Shown: one piece after another, positions 17,401 to 28,300 of the stretch | Position numbering within the stretch: position 1 is the first letter of the stretch | How the letters are laid out: each line of letters starts with the position of its first letter | NCBI RefSeq assembly: GCF_027744825.2 | Contig: NC_071348.1 | Span: forward strand, 13,983,563-14,047,562 | Origin: Synchiropus splendidus | Taxonomy: Eukaryota; Chordata; Actinopteri; Syngnathiformes; Callionymidae | Direction of reading: 5' to 3' | Length of the DNA: 64,000 nt | The notes under the pieces: model-generated | What the model was told of the DNA's origin: nothing | Database searches by the model: none | The model's input: only the letters and a program-made list of their open reading frames with translations | Position numbers and translations under genes: made by a program

Positions 17401-20400
17401 TTGGTGATGTTAAGGTTTTAACTTGGTGCAAATGCACCAAATCACTCAAATGCTACGAATTACCACATCTGATTTTGACAATAAGACCAGGTGACATCTG
17501 CATGGAAGGATAAAAGAAAGTATTGTACCAAGGGTCATGCAGGGGCTGATCATGCAGTCTGATCTTAGTTGAGTAATGAGTCAAGTAAGTAATAGTAGCC
17601 TGTAACAGACTCCTTGTTGGAAAACGTAGTAATTCGCATCCCTTTCACTAGACTAATAAAATAATTTCTCTTCACTTTTAAGGTTTGTTTCATAGCTACT
17701 TCATTAAGTATGGTGCATTAGCCAGATATTTGGAGTAAGATTCCTTCATTCTTTCTTTTCTAAGAGGCTTGTGGCTACGAGGTGGCGCTATGAGCAAATG
17801 GACTCCTGTCTCCTTTTTGTCATTAGGAGGAGCTGTTGGGCTAAGAACTTGTTACTGGTATATGTTGGGTGTGAGATCTGCAGACAATAAGAATGATGAA
17901 AACATTTTTACACAGTTTCCATGTTCCTCATCAAAAAAGTCAAGCTCTGGCCATCCAGCTCTCTTCAAGGAATTAGATCTGGAGTTGTACCACAAGAAAT
18001 GTCCATAAAAAGATGGGGAAAGCTGTATCATGCTCGCATAGGAACCAAAAAGTCTAGAAAAATCAGGTTAAAAAATATACATTCCTGAAGCGAAGTTTAA
18101 GCACCTCTGTGGTTGACTTCTGAAGAGTTTGGGATGGATTTTTTAAAAGTTGTTTCTGAGCTGAAATGTATCTATTTTCTTTCAGCTGACAACAGTCATC
18201 GTCTGAATCTTTTCTACCTCGCCAACGACGTGATTCAGAACTGCAAAAGAAAGAATGCAATCGTCTTTCGCGCATCCTTTGGCGAGGTTCTTCCAAATGC
18301 CGCTCAGCTCATCAGGTAGTTTTGTTAAAATTGTGTGCATGGAAGCTCCTGTAGTTGCTAACTGCTGCTGTTCTTTTTAAATGGCAGAGATCCAAAAGTT
18401 TGCAAGTCAGTTGAAAGAATCTTTTCCATCTGGGCTGAGAGGAGTGTCTACCCAGAAGAACTCATCACTCAGCTAAAAAACAACCTGAACAAGAAGGACA
18501 AGGACCGAGAAAAGCTGAAGCAGAGGGAAAAGGAAAAGGAGAAAGAGCGGGAAAAGGAGAAGGAAAGACTGAGAGAAAAGGAGAAAGATAAAAAGACTAC
18601 TCCATCCTCAAATGGTTTGTAGAGTTCCAAATCATGTGATTTTTCACTGCTCTGTATATCATTTACAATTCACATTTTCTCATCTCAGTGTCAGCAAACA
18701 ATAAAGCAGCTCTCAAGTCGAAAATTTTGGCCGAGTTCACAGTGAGTATGTCTTGCTGTTAAACATTGTCATTGTTGTTTACATGACTGTTCTACTTCTT
18801 CTTACATCAGCGCTTTCTCTTTTCCTCATTTTTCTCCACAGCCCCTCTCATTAATTGAGCAGCTGGCTTCATTTAAAAAAGCTGTTGCAGAAGAAGAGTA
18901 CAGGGAGAAACAACTTGCAGCTTTGAGGGTTGACGTCTGCAGCACAGAGGCCCTAAAGAGACTCAAAGGTAGGAGTGAAAAATCACATTTTTGTACCATA
19001 ACCTTGAGAGATGTGCTCTGTGAATAACAACTTATAACTTGTCTCCAAATGTTCTGCATTCATTTATATTGATACAGATAAAGCTGGAGGGAATAAGTTT
19101 GCGAAGGACTTCGAGGAAGGAAGTCTGAAGCTGCAGGAATTTGTTTCATTCTTAGACAAACAGTTACCCACAGGAGCACCTCTTCTTGATTCTTTGGGCA
19201 ATGCTGACATCTTCTATGAAATGCAGTACAAGGAGGTCAAGATTGTTGCTAATGTGAGTGTCATTAAAGGTCTTCAGTTCCTATTTTAAGTGTCCTGCCT
19301 CTGGATAAATTGCTATATTGTATGGAGGCCATGACTACCCATTATTATGCACCGTAATCCCAACATATCTCTCTCTTTGTTTTGTTTTAGGCTTACAATG
19401 CCTTTGCCAATCGTGTGGCCAGTCTGAAAAGAAAGCTGGACTCCCTCAAAGAAACACTTCCTGGGCCTGATGACTCCCCTATCCCCTCCCCCTCTGAAGA
19501 CGCCCCTTCTCCAACAGGGTCTGTTTCACCTTACTTAGGACCAGGAGAAAGCAGAGCTCAAGTGGATCCAGAGCTGGATGGCAAGGCCATGGATGAAGGA
19601 GATTTGCCTCCTGACAATCGAGATATTGAAGACATGGAGGTGTCCGATGAAGAGGAGTCTTCTTCCACTCTGAAAGGTTTGTGATTTTTGTTATTGCAAG
19701 TGACTTTTGGTAATCTAATCTAACCCTTTTTCCTCACGCAGGTGAAACCAATAAGAAAACTGTTACAGCAGCAAGCGTGACTCCGTCCAAGTTGGAGAAG
19801 GTGTCACTGCCTCCAACATCACCTGCCAAAGTGTCGAAGGCGACGGTTGTCCCTACTACTTCCCCTTTAACCCCGTCCACTGCTACAACTACTCAGAACA
19901 CTGCTACCAACCCAGCACTAGGTGTCAATCTGGCCAAGGTGGATCTCGGAAAGATCAGCTCAATCCTGAGTTCACTCACATCTGCCATGAAGAGTACAGG
20001 TGTGTTTCTTCAGTGGAGATTCCAAGTGACTCATCGGTTGTTGAATTCTTTGTTTACATTTGACCTCCATCACTAAAAGGGAATTTTCATCCACGTGGCT
20101 GCTAAAATGTCTGGACATGGCTATGCATGACTGGTCTGTACGGTTTGAGACACTGCCATCTCTCTTCTGTTGACTGACCACTGCAGCCATGCAAGCTCTT
20201 TGATCATATCCATGTTTCGCAGTAATTTTCTCAGTATATAAACATCCATACGTTTTAAGGGAGGCTTAAATAATGTGTGTCCAGATAAGGTAAATATTGT
20301 TTTGTTCTCTGCCTTTCACTCCTTTCAACTGTCTTTTTGGTCCATTCTTAAAACAACACTGAACATCTCTGTCTGACAAAAAGTGGTCCTCTTTTTTACA

Positions 20401-22594
20401 TACAGTGAATAAAGACAGCCTTATCATATGTATGGAACCATGATATGACTTCTAACTTGTTTTGTGTTTTGCTGCAGCTGCTCCGACAAATAAACCCGCT
20501 CCTGGAACACCTGCTACACCATCATCACAGACACCAGCTGCAAAGCCGGCCCCTCCCTCCACTGCTTTGGCCAGCATTTTGTCACGTGTTGACATCACAC
20601 CCGAAGGCATACTAAGTGCTTTGTCTAAAACCAACACAACAGGTAATAGTGATATACTGCGCTAATCATGAATGAAAATGAAAATCTGTTTTTTTTAATC
20701 CTCTTAAATGTTTCTTGTTGCAGGGTTGTCTTCTCTCCTACAGAGTGTTGCAACAACCTCAGCTCCTCCTGTACGACCATCAGCAGAAACTTTAACAACC
20801 ACAACTGCAACCCCTCCGAAACCAAAGCCTTCTATTGGACAGGGCATCAAACAGGAAACACCGGGGAAAACCAAAAGCTGGGAAAAGGATAAAAAGAGGT
20901 CCTTGTCACCAACTCCGCCCACCTCTTTATCGGCTGTTACAACTGTTTCTCCACCCAGTTTAGAATCTAAGATCAACAGTTTCTTGCAAGGTAATCCAGG
21001 TTTTAGTCTGGCTCTCGGGGATCTCAGTCCAGATGGTGTTGACGGGACCCCAGTAAGAGATGAGGCTGCTGGCACACCCACCCAGGACGAAATCATGGAC
21101 ACCCCTGCAAGTGTTCCGGAGTCACTAGGGTCAGCTGTAGCTAACAACCTCTCACCCACAGCCTACTGCAGTGACCCTTGGGATGCAGCAATCTCCTCTT
21201 CTGGGGGTAATGCCAGTGACTTTCAGAGCAGCACTTCCTCACGATACGGAACTGTGAAGAAAAGCGGAACGAAATTAGACGACAACTTGAAGATTGAGCG
21301 AAAGAAGGGCTCAGAAGCCCCTCAAAACAATGAGATCTCTAAAGGTGTGAGAAATGGACAGCAAAACCTGAAATTCAATCCCATGGGAAATGCAAGGGGC
21401 GAAAGGAGACACGGTTTAGGCCCAAGGAGTCTGGATGAAGGAGGTTTCGGTGCCCAGCAAGACCGGAATAGTGGTAAGTCCCCTGACAATGATGCAAAGG
21501 AGGGCCCTATCCAGCGAATTGAGACTTTGGTTTCCCCCTGCACTGAAGGTGCCCCCATCCAGACTTTGGGCTATTCCAACAGACATGTCACAGGAGAGCC
21601 CATCAAGACAGTGGAAAGCATCCGTGTGATTGGTCAAAGTTCACGACGTGGAGGAGGGTCTGTTGGACGGCCTGGAGTATCCATGTGGTACGAAGAGGAG
21701 GAATACATGGGGGCTGAGCCGCCCTCACCACACACTGCCCCCCCACCTCTAAACTCCCGAAGCGTAGATGACATGTCTCCATCAATGCCTCCTCCACCTC
21801 CAAATCTCTTTGTGCCTCTTCCTCCCCCTCCCCCTCATTCACTTCTTCCCCCCCTTTCTCCATTTCAAATGGCTTTCCACATGGATGGAATCCAGAGTCC
21901 TCTGCCACACCTTCACCAGCCCCCCCCACCTGTTCCCCATTTCTTCAGCGCCCCACCTCCTATCCCACGCCCTCCTCCACCTCCCAGTCTGCTGGACCGC
22001 CCTTTAAACCGTCCACACCCTGGCAGATTGGAAGATGTGGAACAAGGGACAGTTGGACCCAGAGGAAAGAAAGTGGGCTCTACTTCACACATACCGTCAT
22101 TGTTAGGCGATCTGAGACTGCCTCGTCCTGGCACTGTCAAAGAGCACCTGGTGCGGCATCACACACCCCCCATCCACCGGCCCTGTCCTCCTGTTGTTCC
22201 CCCACCTCTACTAGGCAGAGTCAAAGAGCCTTCCAGTCGTCCGCTCCCATCCCCTCCTCCCAAAACCTCTCCCTCAAGGCCAGACTCCCCAACGGTTGAC
22301 CCTGGGCCTGTTCCCTCACCCAATCAGTCCACCCCTCAGTCTTCACAGGAACCCTCTGCTAGTCCACCTGATCAGTCTTTCCAAGCTCCCCACCCAGCTC
22401 CTCTCTTGCCAAATCCCCCATGTCCCATCCTCCCTTATCCACAGAGACCGATGCAGCAAGGCCCTGGGCCTTCTCATCATTTTAACCAAGGTTTCCAGAG
22501 AGGTGGATACCGTGGCATCAAACGACGTGGTCCTCGATATTCAAGCGGTCCCTTCTATCGGCAGAAGAGACCCTACATACCACCGCACTTCTGA
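8414..22594 (+). CDS. rprd2: Regulation of nuclear pre-mRNA domain-containing protein 2
   Basis: Nuclear protein that binds the RNA polymerase II C-terminal tail. Coding exons: 8414-8609, 18186-18315, 18388-18614, 18689-18741, 18842-18968, 19078-19253, 19391-19676, 19742-19999, 20478-20642, 20724-22594; total 3489 nt, 1162 aa (human about 1461). Residues about 19-143 are the CID ([38 protein letters not shown]). Residues 144-178 form a Lys/Glu/Arg-rich stretch. Residues about 190-330 are the RPRD coiled-coil region ([49 protein letters not shown]). The rest is disordered and Pro/Ser-rich, with family blocks [54 protein letters not shown] and GAPIQTLGY...TVESIRV, then polyproline near 885-975 and a basic aromatic tail ending KRPYIPPHF. 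All phases close. Two donors are weak (GTTTGT after exons 3 and 7). Teleosts can carry rprd2a/rprd2b duplicates; which one this is cannot be told here. Confidence 0.96.
11455..11590 (+). repeat. Dispersed repeat, copy 1 (GGAGGTTATGTTTTCAA type)
   Basis: CAAGGAGGTTATGTTTTCAA followed by a diverged 'accgatttggatgaaattt...tgggacaaggacc' body is a common interspersed sequence in fish. It lies in rprd2 intron 1, and a second copy follows about 330 bp later in the same orientation. No coding content. Confidence 0.55.
11785..11940 (+). repeat. Dispersed repeat, copy 2 (GGAGGCTATGTTTCAA type)
   Basis: CCAAGGAGGCTATGTTTCAA, then TTATGGACGGATTTAGATAAA and GACATAGGACCAAGAGA. This parallels copy 1 at 11455-11590 block for block, with the divergence expected of old copies. 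Confidence 0.55.
11965..12040 (+). repeat. Dispersed repeat piece (GGGATAGGCTCCAGCAC type)
   Basis: GGGATAGGCTCCAGCAC...TACCCTGAACAGGACTAAG followed by a degenerate ATGTATG tail is the 3' end of a very common fish repeat whose copies usually end in a short tandem repeat. It lies just after copy 2 of the preceding repeat. Confidence 0.6.
12612..13237. mobile_element. Non-autonomous PIF/Harbinger-like MITE, 626 bp
   Basis: The left end reads GGGGCTTTTCACACTG and the right end, reverse-complemented, reads GGGGCTTTTCACACAGTG: a terminal inverted repeat of 14 perfect bases with weaker match beyond. Both ends are flanked by TAA (12609-12611 and 13238-13240), the 3-bp target duplication typical of PIF/Harbinger. 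No transposase coding sequence is visible inside, so the copy would depend on an enzyme supplied elsewhere. It lies in rprd2 intron 1. Superfamily rests on duplication length and TIR style only. Confidence 0.75.
13970..15130 (-). mobile_element. Decayed LINE, reverse transcriptase and 3' region
   Basis: Read on the minus strand, 15128-14940 gives [10 protein letters not shown]...[11 protein letters not shown] and 14930-14667 gives [19 protein letters not shown]...EVQHLAVWC. These match the 'FNT(I/V)IPSKL' and '[19 protein letters not shown]' blocks of a teleost non-LTR reverse transcriptase. The catalytic FADD has become LADN and the frames are broken, so it is dead. The stretch 13975-14330 resembles the part that usually follows in the same element. 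Inserted in rprd2 intron 1, antisense to the gene. Confidence 0.72.
16504..16518 (+). repeat. (TG)n microsatellite
   Basis: Short TG dinucleotide run within rprd2 intron 1. Confidence 0.8.
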
Positions 22595-23289
22595 GGTGTA
22601 CATCAATGGCATGCTGAATGAGAAGAGAAACCGCTCGATACTACTGCAGTGTGCGTGTTAGCCTGGCTTCTATAAGACTAGGTATATATATTTTTTGTTC
22701 AGTAGCTTGATTCAAACAAGTTTGTATATAGTTGAGTGAACGTTCTTGCTTAGAAGGCAGTAATTACACTTCATAGTATAACTCTGTGTTGTTACTTCAC
22801 ATGAAAATACATTGTTCAGTCCATCTTCACTGATTGCGTTCTTATCAGAGTTTTAATAGCTTCATTTAAATAGTACAGAAAATACCTGACCGTAACAGTT
22901 AAATGCCTTGTGTGCTTTTTTTTAAGTTACATTTCTTTAGTGATGAAGCAGAAGTGTTTCTGAGATACAGTAAAATATTCATTCCCCCCCCCCCCACTTT
23001 AGTCTCTCTGCGTGTGCTGTGTGCGAGCGTTACACCTCTCAAGACAACTTGTTTTCAGCTAACAATTTTTTCTTTTGCAGATTCCTTGTTGTAAAAAATG
23101 CTTTTCCTGCTTGATCTTTCCCACTTTTTTGTCTTCGCCCACTGTATAATTCTGCACCTGTAAATATAAATATTGACTGAGTTGCTATTTTCTCCTAATA
23201 CTGTTTTCTTGTTCTGAACAAGGGCAAGTCACTGTCTTCAATCTGGAAGATGCATTGATATTGATATACTGAGGGCCTGTTTTAGCTTT

Positions 23290-23295
23290 AATAAA
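23290..23295 (+). promoter_or_regulatory. rprd2: rprd2 polyadenylation signal
   Basis: AATAAA about 700 nt after the rprd2 stop codon, followed by a GT-rich stretch (GTGAGTGGGGTGGGTGGG) of the kind found downstream of cleavage sites. Confidence 0.6.
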
Positions 23296-23299
23296 GTCC

Positions 23300-25250
23300 A
23301 CAGTTCCCACTAAGTGAGTGGGGTGGGTGGGACAGTATGTTATTCAGCTGATTCACTTGGCATTTTTCTTTCATTACATCATTTTTTTTGGTTGAAAAGA
23401 AGCATTTTTAAATGAAACTGTCCTGAAAGAAGCAGGGCTACTGTAGAACAATCTGTTTTCTGCACCTTAAAAAATGTTCAAAAAGGTTCATTAATATGTT
23501 CCACCCATGAGTCTTCTGCTCAGATTTGACTGAAGCACATCTTGATGGCAGCAACCACTCCCCATTGAGTTTTTTTGTTTGTTTGTTTGTTTAGTTCCAT
23601 GAATAACACAGCAAAGCATGATCATTTTCTTTTTTCTGCGTGCCGCTTGAGTTGATTCCGGCCTGTCAATATCCAACATATTAATTTCATCTTAACAGCT
23701 CTGTCTTTCTGCCCTGTCAACAAGTTGCACATCTGTTTTTATGAAACATTGTTGGTTGTTTATTTTGAGTGCCTTTACCTAAACTCTTCTCCGATTCCTG
23801 TCACACCAGCTCAAGCAATTTATTAACCCGTGACTCAATTCATCATCTTATCTGCTCCAACATGAGCCATGGAACAAAGCTTGGTTCTTGTGTTTGATTC
23901 ATATCGGAGGTTTTACCCTGGTGCTTATCAAGGATGTAAAACAACCAGTCATGGAGTCTCCAGTCTTTTGTGGTGTGAATTGTCACGCACATGTACTACC
24001 GCAGATATTTGTCACTTTTCAGTACTACTTCAAGCCAAATGTCTAGATGTTCTATTTGCTGAGTGTGAGCAGTAAATATAGCACAATTCTAGATAGAAAT
24101 TCACCTATGATTTAAACCCTAATCTGACCTCCACCTACTCCATAATAGACATTCACTCACTATCAATATTATATTCAGCAAATTCTACCTTAAATTTTGA
24201 GCATGGAATTGCTTTCAAAACCTGGTCCTACTTTTAGATCCGCATTTCTAAATGCATCCAAACATGTTGGTTTGGTGTGAAGCCATGACAGACACATGAT
24301 CGACTTTCACTGCCAAAACTGCTGCCTTCTGTGAATCCCCATCTGCCATGGTAACCATGATATGTGGTCTATGATAAATAAGGGGTTGTAATTCATCTCC
24401 TGATTTAAAAAAGAAAAAGTGCCAGAGCTGGCTCCACTGCTAAAATATTTTGATTCCATTGCCATAGCCCTGATTTGGATCCCACTATTGGTGCTCGTTC
24501 AGATGAGCCTGGTCCTGTGTTGGCAGTGGAGCCGGTCCATTGCACTCATATTACTCCTCCGGTCATGTGACAGTCAACGCCATTGAAGTTTTCTTCTCGT
24601 GCCCGTCAATGTGTCTTACCTGTGAAGGACACTGTTGCGGGTTCAGTGTCACATGGGCCGCTTATAATAGCAACTGGGATCAGCACCGCAAGACCGGCAG
24701 TCTTGGCAGTGCAAGTGGGACGTCCTCAGCACCAGACAAGAAGGGACCTAGGAAGGAGGGTGGTTTGGCTCCACCTAGTGTTCATAGGTTGTAGATCTCT
24801 ATACTTTCATCTGGGGTGGACCAACGCATTCACGCCCGGCTCTAAGTGTAATTACACGCAAAACCACTGTTAAAACCGGTTTCATTTGCGTCCCCCAAGT
24901 CTTGATACACTGTCACAATTTCAATTTTAAGAAGTGCAACTCTTTTTTTTTTTTTACCCGAACGCCACGCTATAAAAATGCGATGTGCGGTGCCCCTTTG
25001 TAAAGTGACCACAGTGATAAAAACAGTTTGATAACGTAATTGATTTTATGACAGAGCTGAGGGAAACACGTTGTGTCTTCTTTAACGAGTTCATCCACTA
25101 TAATATAAGGAAGGTGCATGTGGCCCTATCTGGCAGCTAACATTTGAAAGCGGCTTATTTGTTGATCAATTGTCTCTGCGTCTCTTAACATGGTCGTACG
25201 TGTGTGTGTGTGTGGGTGCATGAGCGCGCTCTCCGTTGGGAGCGCGTACG
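23300..25250. other. Intergenic rprd2-tars2, no supported gene
   Basis: No exon recognised. It contains a (TTTG)n run at 23571-23593 and a TG run at 25200-25214. Open frames such as 24540-24873 have no family resemblance. Confidence 0.5.
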
Positions 25251-25254
25251 CAAC

Positions 25255-25381
25255 GGAACGGCTGACGTCAGTGGTTGACGTCATGGTCATGTGTGTTTCC
25301 GGCGATATGGCGGAGTGTAGAGATCGGGGTGCTCGTGATGTGTTTCTGTGACAAGCGTGACGTTAGACTGCGGTGGCAAAA
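25255..25381 (+). promoter_or_regulatory. tars2: tars2 promoter/leader with twin CRE and uORFs
   Basis: Two perfect CRE palindromes TGACGTCA lie at 25263-25270 and 25276-25283, 13 bp apart centre to centre. A TTTCCGGCG ETS-like site and an ATGGCGGAG YY1-like site follow (about 25297-25313). The region is CpG-rich and has no TATA box. Two short upstream ORFs can lie in the leader: 25307-25351 (14 codons) and 25338-25385 (15 codons), the latter ending in a TGA that overlaps the main ATG. The transcription start is inferred near 25300, not shown. Confidence 0.5.
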
Positions 25382-25385
25382 ATGA
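25338..25385 (+). CDS. Upstream ORF in the tars2 leader (15 codons)
   Basis: ATG at 25338 opens [15 protein letters not shown] and stops at TGA 25383-25385, which shares bases with the tars2 ATG at 25382-25384 (ATGA). It can matter only if transcription starts upstream of 25338, which the CRE and YY1-like positions suggest. It may tune tars2 translation by reinitiation. The peptide itself is not expected to be functional. Confidence 0.35.
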   Translation: MCFCDKRDVRLRWQK

Positions 25386-28300
25386 CAGTGGCGGGGTTGT
25401 CGCGGCTTTTAACCTGTCGTTTGGCAGGTCATGCGGCTCTGCGAATGCGCCGGAGTTACAGCAAGGTGCGGAAGTGTTTTCGGTATTCGCGCTAGAGAGA
25501 GTAGCTAGCGTTAGCACGCCGCTCAGTTGTATGGCAGGAGACAGAGCCTCTGCGTGTCGTGTTGACTCGCCTGTCCGATGATGGATTGCAGTTGAGCGGG
25601 TTTCTTGTGAAGTTTTTTTTTTGTCCGAAAAAGAAAAATGACTCTTGCCTCGTTGCAAGTATTTCATCAGACTAACTTGACCTTCCCATTTCCTCTTGCA
25701 TCATCCTGGCACATTATTGCTTTTGTCAAGTTCATATTTTAATATTGGATTAATACGATACTCAAATCCACAGGAAAAAAAACAAAAAACATTTTAGCTC
25801 CTTTTGTCACTTTTGCAGCCATTGTGTTGGTTAGCCATTAGATCATTTAGTGACTTTATTTCACAGTTTCACTTCAATCATTTCTGGACTTTTGTTAGAG
25901 CAACACATTATAATGCCAATAATTATATTGGGTCAATATAAGACTTCCAAATCGGCTCAGTTTCAGACTTTCACATTATCTGTTTTCTACTTCACACCCC
26001 CTAACAATTATATTTTCTTTGTATACTTGCAGGTGTCACCTGTAATTCTGGAACAATTGCAAATCTTTGAGCATTTCGCTGAGAAAAGGGCAAGCACTCA
26101 GACAGCTGAAGAAAAAACCCTCAGTGTCCAACTGGTTGATGGTCAGAAAGTGAAAGGAACTGCTGGGGTCACAACACCTCTTTCCATTGCACAAAGTCTC
26201 CGGTAAATATTTCATTATAATGTACTGTATATTCTCAGTATTTTACTAATTCAACTAGTTAACCCCCTGCCTTTTTCTGCAGGTCAAAAGGAATGATTGT
26301 CAGCAAAGTGAATGGTGAGCTATGGGACCTTGGGCGACCTCTAGAAGCAGACTGTGAATTACAACTTTTCACTTATGACACAATAGAGGGCAAACAGGTA
26401 ATCGAGCTTTGAGACTTACTCATTACTTTCTTTGTATCTAGGCTTTCAATTTGAAACTGAAAGTGAATAACCATTCAGTGTCTTTTCCATACCATATACG
26501 GTTCTATTTTAGGTCTTGTCTATTTTCCTTCAACTAATTCACTGACATGTTCATACATAGAATTAGAGTGAGATACCTGGGGTGATTTATTTATTGTCTT
26601 TAAATGCAGAATACCTTATTGGTTTGCTTTAACAAACAAGTTTCACTTCCCACCTTTTATTGTCCTTTTTTGTAGATGTCACAGGACTACATTGATACTT
26701 TCCATTTGCAACTCAATCGATAAATATTTATTTAATTTTTGATTAAATGTCATTGGTTAAGGTTCCAATCTTGTTCCCTAAATTCCTACACTTGTGGGAC
26801 CATTTTGTACATGGACAAATATACATGTTTTTGCTGCTTGGAATTTGTTGAATTGTGAGGTCTGTCAAAATTGTAATGACAATTCATCGCACGGCAGCTA
26901 GATGGCTCCACCTGCAAAAGTGTGTCCTCTTCTGTTTCTCTCAGGCTGCATGGAGAACTGGTGCATGCGTACTTGCTGGAGTTTTGGAAAGTGTCTACGG
27001 TGCCCACGTTTGCAGAGAAGGGGTGTCTGAACTGGGGTTGTTCTGTGACCATTTGTTAGAGAATGGGTGAGACTGTCAATCCACTGTGAAAATAAGTAGA
27101 AGCCTTGTATTGTAACATGACTAAACATTTTTAGGTTTGATGATAAATTTCTGGAAATATGACTGGTGCATATTGTTTCATATGTTTTATCGTCAGTGCT
27201 TTTAGGGATACATTTGGATTTGTTTATTGGTCATTATTGGTACAAACCAAATATTATTTGAACTTGAATTCCAATTTCCCTTGTCATTCTTTTCCGCCCT
27301 CTGGCTGTTGTGTTTGGTATTTTATATTGAAGACTTGCCTCTTCACAGTGACGTGTCTTTTACTGAAGTGGAGGAGAGATGTAAAGAGGCCGCAGCCCTT
27401 AAAATTCCACTGAGCAGGGTAGAGCTCAACTCTACTGAAATCAAAGAGCTTTTCCAGGTATCAGTAATTGCTTGTTTGCTTAACAAGTTGCTGCGTGTTG
27501 CCTTTGGAAAGATGTCTGTAGAAAGTAGCATGAGAAATGGCTAACATTTTATTGAGTTATGGCACACTTAAGGCCTTAACTGAGTCACTGACAGCGGTAG
27601 CAGTTGGAGACCTTGACACCACCCTGTGCTGCTGAAGTCAGTTAATGATATATGAAAATTGATATATCAAAACTATCCCAGCCAGTTCAAGTCTTTTCTT
27701 GCATCTCTGCCAAAACATCTCTCCATGAGTCACACGACTGCTTAGAAAATAGCACAGCAGCATAATAATATGTTGTAAAGTAATGACTTCCTGAAAATTC
27801 CCTAGTGTTTATTCATTGTACCTGTGGCAGCTTGTGTCCGAGGTCTATCCTTGCTATGTCATCTGTTATGAAGCCATGTCTGTGTCCTTTTTGAAATGTG
27901 TTTGTTTCTTCGACAGAACAATAAGTTGAGGCTGCAGCTTGTTGAAGAACAGATGAACGGTCCGACAGTTGGTGTGTACAGGTTTGTGTAGCTCATTCAC
28001 TATGAAATGAACTTAACTATGAAATCTTAAAACGTATGTTTTGTCGAAGAATCTGACATTGTAATATGATATGAATTTCAGTTGGGCTGGCTATTGCCAA
28101 GCTCAGAATTCGATTTCCATTCTTTAGGTTGCAATTCGATTCACTTCGATTCTCATTCGAAGGCTTTGATGTTAATCGAGCAGTGTGAGTGTTGATGTCC
28201 CGGAGTCTTTACACTACACTACTTTTTTACTTCACATGTAGTTGTTGGAGCATATTTGCTCTTTAGAGTTGCATTATTGTCATGTAAGCTAAACAGATTT

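Larger units (their letters stand above)
8610..18185 (+). other. rprd2: rprd2 intron 1 (9.6 kb)
   Basis: Splits the CID between residues 65 and 66 (donor after TTCAAGAAAT-type sequence at 8609, acceptor TTTCAG ending at 18185). Besides the repeats, MITE and LINE annotated separately, I see no gene in it. Small open frames such as 10487-10672 and 15766-15954 resemble nothing recognisable. Confidence 0.8.
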
